A stretch of DNA of 19,203 nt, taken from the NCBI GenBank assembly GCA_025928435.1, contig JAICJM010000062.1, forward strand, positions 1 through 19,203, in the 5' to 3' direction. This document shows positions 6,738 to 13,820 of this stretch, piece by piece (position 1 is the first letter of the stretch; every line of letters begins with the position of its first letter). The DNA comes from Thermoleophilia bacterium (GTDB lineage: Bacteria > Actinomycetota > Thermoleophilia > Gaiellales > JAICJC01). The notes beneath the pieces were generated by a model. It saw only the letters and a program-made list of their open reading frames with translations. It did no database searches and was not told where the DNA came from. The translations under genes and the position numbers were made by a program.

Positions 6738-7643
6738 TTATCGGCCGATCGCGGGGTCGCGGGTCAAGTAGCTCTCGACGATCTCGCCAAGAGTCGCCAA
6801 CCACACGTGTTCGCTGCCAATGAGGGCGGCGAGGACATCCTCGAGGTAGCGGATCCGAAACGGCTGCCCGACGATGTATGGGTGGAGGTTCAGGACGATC
6901 AGCCGTGCGCCGCTCGGCGCCTGCTCGAGTTCCCTCACGGTGGCGACGACCGAGTCTCGCCATGTTGCCATTGTTACGCCACGTTGTCGGTGGCTGAAGA
7001 CGTCGTCGAGTTCGGTCGAAAACGGCACGTTCACGATGTCGCCATGAGGCGTGCTGAGCGTGTAGGGCTGCTCGTCGTTGCCCCAATCGCAGACGTAGTC
7101 GAGACCCGCCTCCGCAAGTAGATCAAGCGTGCTTCGGGATTGACTGTACTCCGGGCTGAGCCAGCCGGAAGGGCGCCTTCCGAGCACGCCAGACAACTCC
7201 GAGATCGCGGCGCCGATATACGACCGCTCGGCGTCGGGGTCCATGTCCTCCGTGATGATGTTCGAAAGCGCGTCCCCGTGCGCGATGACCTCCCAGCGTC
7301 GCGCGACGCATTCCTCGACGATGCGCGGGGCTCGCCGGGCGACCTGGGCGTCGATGGCGGCCGTCGCGCGGATGCCAATCCGATCACAGGCGTCCATGAC
7401 CCGGAAGACGCCGACGCGGTTCCCGTACTCGTGGACCGACACCTGGTGTGGGTCGAAGATGTCGGGGTAGGGTCCGTTCAGGACCGTCGAGGGTGCGATC
7501 CGGTGTTGAGCATCGGGAGTCCACGCGACGTGTTCGAGGCTGACGACCACGGCCGCAGCGATCGCAGCGTTGCCTGGGACTACCCAGGCACCCCGGCCCG
7601 GCTCCGCTGACCACTGGATCCCCGACTCGTCGATCGGCGTCAC
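6738..7643 (-). CDS. PuuE-like polysaccharide-deacetylase-family protein, divergent copy
   Basis: The 301-residue protein has the NodB/CE4-type fold signature in the PuuE (allantoinase) style. VVVSLEH (33-38) replaces the usual DD motif, WEVIAHG has H122, PSGWLSPEY sits at 158-166, LDYVCDWGNDEQPY at 181-194, and LNLHPYIVGQP at 251-261. It is a paralogue of the gene just upstream: both share YGNRVG, CDW..D-QP and HP(Y/F)-(I/L)-(V/I)-G. The upstream copy has SHGRH while this one has AHGDA, so one histidine is lost. Members of this group open C-N bonds, for example in allantoin, without the classical zinc triad; the substrate here is unknown. It starts with GTG at 7643, which overlaps the previous stop as GTGA, and is the last gene of the operon. 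Confidence 0.88.
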   Translation of the reverse strand: MTPIDESGIQWSAEPGRGAWVVPGNAAIAAAVVVSLEHVAWTPDAQHRIAPSTVLNGPYPDIFDPHQVSVHEYGNRVGVFRVMDACDRIGIRATAAIDAQVARRAPRIVEECVARRWEVIAHGDALSNIITEDMDPDAERSYIGAAISELSGVLGRRPSGWLSPEYSQSRSTLDLLAEAGLDYVCDWGNDEQPYTLSTPHGDIVNVPFSTELDDVFSHRQRGVTMATWRDSVVATVRELEQAPSGARLIVLNLHPYIVGQPFRIRYLEDVLAALIGSEHVWLATLGEIVESYLTRDPAIGR

Positions 7644-8581
7644 TGGTTCGGCCCTTCCGCCAAGGGAAGGCGCTCCTCGAGCAGGCTCACGATGGCGTCA
7701 TATTGGGTGGCGTAGTAGTGGTCTGCGATCTCGGTCCCGGTTGCGAGCCAGATCTCGTCATGGTTGAGGATGTAGTCGAGTAGACGGTCGAGCTCTCCGA
7801 TCCGGTGCGGGCGGCCGATCAGGAACGGATGAAGTGCGATATGCATCGCCAATCCGGTGTCCGCGCTCTCACGGTGGAGACGGTCGAACTGATCTCGGCA
7901 CACGGTAACGAAGTCGTCGATCTCAAACCGGCCGAGGCCGGACTCCATCATGATGGCGTCGTTCACTTCCCACGAGTACGGGAGTGCGATCAGCCGACCG
8001 CGCTCGACTCGGAGCGGGAACGGTTGGTCGTCGCAGTACCAATCGCATGAATACCGCACCCCGCACTCGGCGAGCAGGTTCATCGTGTTCGGGGTCATGC
8101 TTGCGAACGGCCCGAGGAACCCTCGCGGTCGTTGGCCTGTCGCCTTCTCGAACCCCGTCAGGCTGCGGTGCAGGTATTCCCGCTCGTCCGCCTCGGAGAG
8201 GCCGAAGAGGTACTCCGTGTTGTGTCGGCCGTGGCTGACGATCTCCCAGCCGTGCGCGACTACGGCGTCGCAGATCTCGGGGTACATCTCGAGTGCAGCG
8301 AGGTTAGCCGTCGCCGTGGGGCGGATCGGGTACCGCTCGAGGACGTCGAGCATCCGCCAGAAGCCGACACGGTTGCCGTAGTCGCGATAGCTCCAGTCGG
8401 CGACGTCCGGAGCGGGGACTCTCGGGGTGGCGTTCCGGTACGGGTTCGCGGGCGGGAAGAGTTGGTAGTGCTCGATGTTCGGCGACAGCCAGAACGCTAG
8501 TCGCTTTCCGTTCGGCCATTCGAGGCGTGGCCGATCGATGATGGGGAGGTATCGGACGTACTCGGGAGCGCCGTCAGTCAT
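7640..8581 (-). CDS. PuuE-like polysaccharide-deacetylase-family protein
   Basis: The 313-residue protein belongs to the NodB-fold hydrolases. WLSPNIEH (31-38) stands where classical deacetylases have TFDDG. WEIVSHGRHNTEY has H117 and H120, RGFLGPFAS lies at 153-161, VRYSCDWYCDDQP at 175-187, and IALHPFLIGRP at 248-258. This pattern is that of the PuuE allantoinase/cyclic-imidase branch rather than chitin or peptidoglycan deacetylases. No signal peptide is visible, consistent with a cytoplasmic enzyme on small molecules. Its ATG overlaps the stop of the hydrolase gene by 8 bases, and its own stop overlaps the next gene's GTG by 4 bases, so the two paralogues are translationally coupled and may form a hetero-oligomer (inference). 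Confidence 0.9.
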   Translation of the reverse strand: MTDGAPEYVRYLPIIDRPRLEWPNGKRLAFWLSPNIEHYQLFPPANPYRNATPRVPAPDVADWSYRDYGNRVGFWRMLDVLERYPIRPTATANLAALEMYPEICDAVVAHGWEIVSHGRHNTEYLFGLSEADEREYLHRSLTGFEKATGQRPRGFLGPFASMTPNTMNLLAECGVRYSCDWYCDDQPFPLRVERGRLIALPYSWEVNDAIMMESGLGRFEIDDFVTVCRDQFDRLHRESADTGLAMHIALHPFLIGRPHRIGELDRLLDYILNHDEIWLATGTEIADHYYATQYDAIVSLLEERLPLAEGPNQ

Positions 8582-9269
8582 CGGGCTGGTCGGTGTAGCC
8601 GACCGACTTCAGGTAGGCGAGTACGTCGTCTAGTTTCATCACGTCGCCGAAGAGATTGTCGATGTCGAAGAGGTTCGCGGCGTGGGCGGGAGCGCACCGG
8701 TCGCCGACGCACTCTTCAGGAACGATCACGCGGAAGTCGTAGTTGAACGCGGATTCACAGGTTGACCGGATACATCCGCTCGTGCTCATCCCGACCACGA
8801 TCGTCGTGTCGATGCGATGTCCGATGAGGTAGGAGGCGAGCGGCGTGTCGAAGAAGGCCGATTGCCGCCGCTTGAGGATCAGCGGTTCGTCGTCGCGTCG
8901 CTCGAGCCGCGGGTCGAGCGACGTGCCCGGCCTATCAAGGATCATCGCCGTCGCCGGCCACTTCGCCGTGATCGTGTGCGAGGCGTCGTGTTGGTTCTCG
9001 TGATACCCCATGCTCGTGAAGAACACCGGGACACCGGCGGTTCGCGCGACGTCGAGGATCTTCAGGATGGCCTCGAACATCGGCTCCTGGAATGACCCCA
9101 GCTCCTTGTCGTGTGGATCGAGCCAGACCTGGGCTACGTCGATGACAAGCAGCGCCGGCGACGAGCCGAAGCCCACCCGGCCGCCAAAGTTCCTTTCTCT
9201 GTACCACGTGTGCAACGCCTCGTTGCCGTAGGCGTATGGCCCGGGGTCCGGGTCACGAGTCTGGCTCAT
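8574..9269 (-). CDS. Isochorismatase-family hydrolase, N-carbamoylsarcosine amidase-like
   Basis: The 231-residue protein has the cysteine hydrolase triad D44 (LLVIDVAQVW), K133 (ILKRRQSAF) and C166 (GMSTSGCIRST). Several stretches follow what I recall of Arthrobacter N-carbamoylsarcosine amidohydrolase: the start RVGFGSSPALLVIDVA, and near the end VGDR and ANLFDIDNLFGDV (198-210) followed by VLAYL. That enzyme splits N-carbamoylsarcosine to sarcosine, CO2 and ammonia in creatinine breakdown. The precise substrate cannot be fixed; other family members act on nicotinamide, ureidoacrylate or biuret. The ATG at 9269 has GGAGG six bases upstream, and it overlaps the creatininase gene by 17 bases. 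Together with the upstream creatininase homologue this suggests lactam or ureide catabolism. Confidence 0.9.
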   Translation of the reverse strand: MSQTRDPDPGPYAYGNEALHTWYRERNFGGRVGFGSSPALLVIDVAQVWLDPHDKELGSFQEPMFEAILKILDVARTAGVPVFFTSMGYHENQHDASHTITAKWPATAMILDRPGTSLDPRLERRDDEPLILKRRQSAFFDTPLASYLIGHRIDTTIVVGMSTSGCIRSTCESAFNYDFRVIVPEECVGDRCAPAHAANLFDIDNLFGDVMKLDDVLAYLKSVGYTDQPDD

Positions 9270-10092
9270 CAGGGCCTCCGTTCGCGGCGGGCTGCTCGTT
9301 GACGTCGGGGTGGCGCCGAGTTCGGGGGAACTCCGTGTCCAGAATCCCCTGGAGATGGCCGACGATCTCGGTGAAGCACCGTTCCCCGGTCGACCCGCGG
9401 GCCGACCTCGTCCGCGACAGCGCGCCGGAGCGGCTGGCGATCGACTGCGGCGGCGGAATGATGTCGTAGTCGGGGGTGAACGCGGCTCCGTCATCGACCG
9501 CGCGGGACATGTCCACGAGTTCCGGCGCCAGGTGCAGCATGAGGGACGTCTCGAGGAGCCCCGCGTGCTCCGGGCCCCAGCCGGGAAAGTCGCCTTCGTA
9601 GAGCAGGTCCATGCTCTCGTCCGAGAGGGCCACGAACGGTGTCTCCACGATGACCACCTTGACGTCCTCGCGCGCACTTGCCGCGAGGTAGGCCGCCTCG
9701 TAGGCGAAGTTCTGATTCTCCATGTGCCAGAGATAGAGCACGATGCTACGGAAACCGTGGCGGAGAATTTCCTCGATCATCTCGCGTACGACCGCCGTGA
9801 AGGTCGCGCCGGAGAGCGAGATCGTCCCGGGAAAGAAGGGGCCCCCGCCGGTCAAGGGCCGTGACCGGTAGCCGAGCGGCATTGCGGGGCCGACGATCAC
9901 ATCGTGGCTCTGGTCGGCCGCGAGCGCGAGTCGGCGCGCGATATACGCGTCAGTCACCACCGGAAGGTGCGGCCCGTGCTGCTCGATTGCGCCGAGCGGC
10001 AGGATGACGACGGCGCCTCTCTTGACAGCGGCTTCGAGCTCCGGCCACGAGTGGCGCTCGTAGCTCGCTCGGTCAAACTCAGAACTGGACAT
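9253..10092 (-). CDS. Creatininase-family amidohydrolase
   Basis: The 279-residue protein shows the metal site of creatininases: E37 and H39 in LGAIEQHGPHLPV, D48 in TDAY, and H123/E125 in LWHMENQNF. H176 in PEHAGLLETSLML and W172 also fit residues important in true creatinine amidohydrolase. The WHMEN motif resembles the GHYEN of authentic creatininase rather than the GHGGN of the wider family (for example MftE or FAPy deformylase). The predicted reaction is opening of a cyclic amide with two metal ions; creatinine itself is only a possibility. Its ATG at 10092 overlaps the end of the cyclodeaminase-family gene by 14 bases. The arginine-rich C-terminal tail (about 220-279) is poorly conserved in my memory of the family. 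Confidence 0.9.
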   Translation of the reverse strand: MSSSEFDRASYERHSWPELEAAVKRGAVVILPLGAIEQHGPHLPVVTDAYIARRLALAADQSHDVIVGPAMPLGYRSRPLTGGGPFFPGTISLSGATFTAVVREMIEEILRHGFRSIVLYLWHMENQNFAYEAAYLAASAREDVKVVIVETPFVALSDESMDLLYEGDFPGWGPEHAGLLETSLMLHLAPELVDMSRAVDDGAAFTPDYDIIPPPQSIASRSGALSRTRSARGSTGERCFTEIVGHLQGILDTEFPRTRRHPDVNEQPAANGGPDEPDS

Positions 10093-11053
10093 CGTGCCCC
10101 TCGTTCGTGTCGATTGCGCGGTCGACGATCGCGCGGGCGACGGCCACGTCCTGGATGGCGAGGCCGCAGGACTCGTAGACCGTGATCTCGTCCGCGGTCC
10201 TGCGGCCGGGGACATCGCCGGCCAAAAGCTGCCCCAGCTCGTCGTCAAAGTGGTCGCCGCGGACGAGTCCTTCCGCGATCGGGACCATGCATTCGCCACA
10301 TTCCACACGAACCGCATCGCGCGAATCCACGATCACCCGTGCGGCCGCCATCGTCGTCGACTCGAGCTCGCGCGCATCCGGTGAATGCGCGCCGACGGCA
10401 TTGACGTGCGTGCCCGGCTTGAGCCAGCCGTCCGCGACCACCGGGGCCGCGGAGGTCGTCGTGGTACACACGATGTCCGCGCGCCGGACCGCATCTTCGG
10501 GCGATGTGACCTCGATCGCCAGGTCGGGCGTTCGCGCGCGCCCTCGGTCCGCGAGCGCCTCGGCGGACGACTGGGATCGCGAAGCCACCAGTACACGGTC
10601 GATCGAAACGACGCGGGGCAGCACTTCGAGATGTGCCTCACCCTGGACGCCGCAGCCGATAATCGCCAGGGTCGTCGCATCCGCTCGGGCCAGTGCCTGG
10701 GTTGCGACCGCCGACGCTGCCGCGGTCCGGATGGCCGTCAATCTCGAGGCCGCGACGAGCGCCACCGGATTGCCGGTGGTCGGCTCGAGGAGGAGCACGG
10801 ACGCGATTACAGACGGGAGCCCGCGACCCGGGTTGTCAGGGAAGAAGGTGACAACCTTGACGCCGAACGCGTCCGAGGTAGGAACAAGCGCGGGCATCAG
10901 GTTGTACTCCGCGCCGGCCTCCAGGCCGTGCGTCGCCCGTGTCGGCATGTGGGCGGTTCCGTGCGCAAGGTCGAGATGCGCCGCGCGGATGGCCTTGACC
11001 GCCAAGTCGACGTCCAGAATCCGTGTGACGTCGGACTCCGAGATTATGTGCAT
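10079..11053 (-). CDS. Ornithine cyclodeaminase / mu-crystallin family protein
   Basis: The 324-residue protein is full length for the family. The N-terminal substrate domain has K66 in FGVKVVTFFPDN and R109 in LTAIRTAAASA. The Rossmann domain has GCGVQGEAH (133-141) for NAD(P), the catalytic aspartate D226 in GAHSPDARELE, and the C-terminal YESCGLAIQDVA (293-304). Family members cyclise ornithine, reduce cyclic ketimines, or act as alanine or opine dehydrogenases, so the substrate is open. I take the ATG at 11053, with GGGGAGA just upstream, rather than a GTG at 11065. It begins 16 bases after the metallophosphoesterase stop, within the same operon. An imine- or amino-acid-level step after hydrolytic ring opening would fit (inference). 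Confidence 0.92.
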   Translation of the reverse strand: MHIISESDVTRILDVDLAVKAIRAAHLDLAHGTAHMPTRATHGLEAGAEYNLMPALVPTSDAFGVKVVTFFPDNPGRGLPSVIASVLLLEPTTGNPVALVAASRLTAIRTAAASAVATQALARADATTLAIIGCGVQGEAHLEVLPRVVSIDRVLVASRSQSSAEALADRGRARTPDLAIEVTSPEDAVRRADIVCTTTTSAAPVVADGWLKPGTHVNAVGAHSPDARELESTTMAAARVIVDSRDAVRVECGECMVPIAEGLVRGDHFDDELGQLLAGDVPGRRTADEITVYESCGLAIQDVAVARAIVDRAIDTNEGHDVQF

Positions 11054-11069
11054 CCGTCTCCCCACCGGC

Positions 11070-12044
11070 TTATCCCTGCACCAGCTGCCAGTCGGCGTCT
11101 CGGGTGTCCGTGTTCACATCGATGATGGCGCCGCGTAGGACGCCGTCGGCGTAGTCCGAGCCCGGGTTGATGCACAGGGTGCGGCCGAGCCGAACCGCGC
11201 CGGGCGACTCGTGGACATGGCCGTGAAGTCCGAGAAGCGGCTGGTGCGACTCGAGCGCGAGGCGCACCGATCGCGAGCCCACGCTCCTGGTTTCCACGCC
11301 GGCCGGGCCCGTCACGGGCCGCAGCGAGTCGTCGAGGTGCGGTGCCTGGTCGAGCGTCGTGCCGAACGGCGGGCAGTGGATGTTGAAGATCGCGCGGTCG
11401 AATGAGTCGAGACTCCCTGTGAGCTCGGCCAGGTCGTCCGCGATCTCCTCCTCCGAGCGCTCGCGAGGCGTGTGCCAGGGTGTCGGAGTCGACCAGCCGT
11501 AGGACGCGAGCGAGAGCCCGCCGGGCAGCTCGGCGATCCCGCCTTCGGCGTACGTGATCCCATCCTGCCGCCGCAGGATTTCTGCCAGGTCCGGGAAGTC
11601 GTCATTCCCGAGCATGAAGTAGCCGGGGACGCCTGTGTCCGCCAGCCGCTCGGCCGCGAGCGCGGCCCATCGCGCCAGGGCGTCGGCGGTCACCCGCCGG
11701 AATAGCGAATCGAGCCTGTCGGGCTCAGCATCGACCTCCACCTGCTCGCCCGGGCTCAAGACGACGCTGTACCGCCCCATCGCGTGGATCGCATCGAGGG
11801 CCGCCGAGAGCTCGGATGCGGGCACGGTCACGACCCGTCCTCGACCGTCGTCGTACGCGTACCGGCCATCGTCGGTCTCCCGGATCACCACCACCAGCTT
11901 CCCGGTGATGTCGCCGCCCAGGATCACCGCGTTCGCCTCGTAGACCCGAGCAGCGTTGAGGAACTTCCGAAAGCAGACTTCAGAACCATGGACGTCCGTC
12001 GCGAACACGACGCGAATTCTCCTGCCCCGGCGTCGCCGCAGCAT
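11070..12044 (-). CDS. Calcineurin-like metallophosphoesterase
   Basis: The 324-residue protein carries the motifs of the superfamily in order: D17-x-H19 (ATDVHG), GGD (43-45), GNDD (146-149), H223 in NIHCPPFG, and GHVH (275-278). The third motif normally reads GNH(D/E); here the histidine is an aspartate, as in some prokaryotic branches, which may change the catalytic acid. About 75 residues between GGD and GNDD form an extra charged insert. It may remove phosphate from a nucleotide or other small metabolite; the substrate is not evident. The ATG at 12044 shares its A with the permease stop (TGATG). It is unusual among the operon's C-N hydrolases and could process a phosphorylated precursor or have a signalling role. 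Confidence 0.88.
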   Translation of the reverse strand: MLRRRRGRRIRVVFATDVHGSEVCFRKFLNAARVYEANAVILGGDITGKLVVVIRETDDGRYAYDDGRGRVVTVPASELSAALDAIHAMGRYSVVLSPGEQVEVDAEPDRLDSLFRRVTADALARWAALAAERLADTGVPGYFMLGNDDFPDLAEILRRQDGITYAEGGIAELPGGLSLASYGWSTPTPWHTPRERSEEEIADDLAELTGSLDSFDRAIFNIHCPPFGTTLDQAPHLDDSLRPVTGPAGVETRSVGSRSVRLALESHQPLLGLHGHVHESPGAVRLGRTLCINPGSDYADGVLRGAIIDVNTDTRDADWQLVQG

Positions 12045-13672
12045 CAATCAGGCGGCAGCTCGCGGGATGCCAGACCGAGGTCGCGTCCACGGCTTCGATT
12101 GACGGCCGCGGAGACCGGATAGATGACCAGGCTGGCGATGCCGATGATGATGAGCGTGTGCACACCCGTGGTCGCGTTGGCTCCGAGCACGTCCTTCGTT
12201 GCGAGCGGGTAGATGAAGATCAGATACACGACCAGGGCGGCGAAGGCGACCACACTGAACACGGGTATCGACGCGACCTTTCTGGTCGTAATCGACTGCG
12301 ACCGGTACATCGCCGGGCGCCGGTACGGGAAAACGATGCCCGCGAGCGAGAGGACGACCCATGTGATGGATTGCCCGAGGATCGCGGTGAAGAGCAGTGC
12401 CAGCAGCGACGACGACGAGTAGACCGCGACCGCGAGGAACACGAGCGCTGCGAGGGCCACGATCAGATTGCTGACGACCGGCGCGCCGGATCGGCTCACG
12501 TATGCCACCTGGGACGGAAGGATCCGGTCGAACGACCAGGCGAAGAGGGACCGGGAGGCGATGATGAAGCTTGCGGGGAAGAGCAGCATCACCGCGACGA
12601 CGAACGAGATGCTCATGACGACGATGAGCGGGAGCGAGGTCGTCAGCATCGAGACGTAGAAGAAGAAGAACGCGGGCGACGAGAAGGGGTAGTGGGTGCT
12701 CCCGGCGTTCGAGAGTGTCGTCGACGATCCGAGGAAGTCGAGCCCGAACGTGCGCTGCGAGAGCCCCATGAGAACGGCCGCAATGATGGCGCCGATCGCC
12801 ACCGCCAGCACCATCGAATACAGCCCGGTGTTCTTCTGGCGTGTCTTCATCTCGCCCCCGGCGTACGGAGTCGTGATCGCGTAGGCGAATGCCCCCGCAG
12901 CGAGGGGCAGCGCGAGGAGCGTGTTCTTGAAGTCAAACGATCCGCTGCCCGGGAACCCGCTTGCCCGCGCGCTGCGCAGGATGTCGTCGTAGTTGCCGCC
13001 GAACCGCGCCACCGACGCCGCGAAGTCGGAGCGGTCGTGTGTCAGCAGCAGGATGACGGCGATCGCGAGCCCGAGCATCGAAAGCGGGAACATTACGCGC
13101 CAGATCCGAAGCGCATGCCGGAGGCTCACGCTCATCATGAACGCCGTGGCAACGATCACGATGGCGCCGACGGCGAACGTCCAGTTCTCGCTCGTGACCT
13201 CGAGCGCCCAGCGCCGCATCGTGGGGCTGTGGCCGGCGACGCCGATGGTCGAGAACGCCGACGAGAGCGCGAACGGCGCGACGAGCGCCGCCGTGCACGC
13301 AAACGACACGACCAACCACGCGATGAAGTTGAAGTTCGCGGCGAACCCGACCCAGGGGTGGATCGTTCGGCTGATGAAGACGTAGTCGCCGCCTGAACGT
13401 GGCATGACGGCCATGAAGAGGCCGTAGAGCAGGAGCGGGAAGATGCACAGGAGCGCCGCGATGACCGTGGCCCAGAACGGACTGGCACCCGGGAAGCTCG
13501 AAGGAGCCGACGTCGCGATCAGCACCAGGAATGGAATGCTCATGAACGACATGTTCATGATGATCCCCGAGCCGAGCGAGATCTCCCGTACGAACCCCGT
13601 GGCCTGGCGGGCGTAGATTCCTGGCGCCGGGGCGGAGGCCGCGGCGGGCTGGCTGGCGCTGTCTTGACTCAC
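12044..13672 (-). CDS. APC-superfamily amino-acid/amine permease
   Basis: The 542-residue protein is strongly hydrophobic, with about 12 or more membrane segments. The first (about 30-56) carries the glycine-rich LGSGIIMNMSF stretch typical of APC transporters, and PRSGGDYVFISR (about 91-102) is the family's conserved loop after the second segment. The N- and C-termini are hydrophilic. Substrates are likely amino acids, amines or a related small nitrogen compound. The GTG start at 13672 has a strong ribosome binding site (GAGGTGG, five bases upstream). As first gene of the operon it probably imports the compound that the downstream hydrolases process, and it lies opposite the PucR regulator. 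Confidence 0.92.
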   Translation of the reverse strand: MSQDSASQPAAASAPAPGIYARQATGFVREISLGSGIIMNMSFMSIPFLVLIATSAPSSFPGASPFWATVIAALLCIFPLLLYGLFMAVMPRSGGDYVFISRTIHPWVGFAANFNFIAWLVVSFACTAALVAPFALSSAFSTIGVAGHSPTMRRWALEVTSENWTFAVGAIVIVATAFMMSVSLRHALRIWRVMFPLSMLGLAIAVILLLTHDRSDFAASVARFGGNYDDILRSARASGFPGSGSFDFKNTLLALPLAAGAFAYAITTPYAGGEMKTRQKNTGLYSMVLAVAIGAIIAAVLMGLSQRTFGLDFLGSSTTLSNAGSTHYPFSSPAFFFFYVSMLTTSLPLIVVMSISFVVAVMLLFPASFIIASRSLFAWSFDRILPSQVAYVSRSGAPVVSNLIVALAALVFLAVAVYSSSSLLALLFTAILGQSITWVVLSLAGIVFPYRRPAMYRSQSITTRKVASIPVFSVVAFAALVVYLIFIYPLATKDVLGANATTGVHTLIIIGIASLVIYPVSAAVNRSRGRDLGLASRELPPD

Positions 13673-13820
13673 GGAACCACCTCGGGATCCCAGGGGACGA
13701 TGATGCCTTCCCCGTCAACGCTAGGCGCTTCACGCCGCTTCGGGCAAGACTGCAGCCTGTCGCCGAGTCGAGCGCGGTGGGTATCATCCTGTCAGCCGCG
13801 CAGGGGGTTTGGGCCGACTG
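13673..13820. promoter_or_regulatory. Divergent control region between permease operon and PucR gene
   Basis: The 148-base gap must hold promoters for both directions. On the minus strand TTGACG (13713-13718) resembles a -35 box, but no convincing -10 follows. On the plus strand TATCAT (13782-13787) resembles a -10 box with a poor -35. Two CGCTTC direct repeats (13726-13731 and 13736-13741) lie exactly 10 bases apart, one helical turn, and could be contact sites for the regulator. The location is clear; the individual elements are weak. Confidence 0.45.

Noticed and set aside
12158..13396. Long plus-strand open frame of 412 codons
   Set aside because: It is antisense to the APC permease, extremely rich in Arg, Glu, Asp and His, and resembles no family; typical shadow of a GC-rich membrane protein gene.
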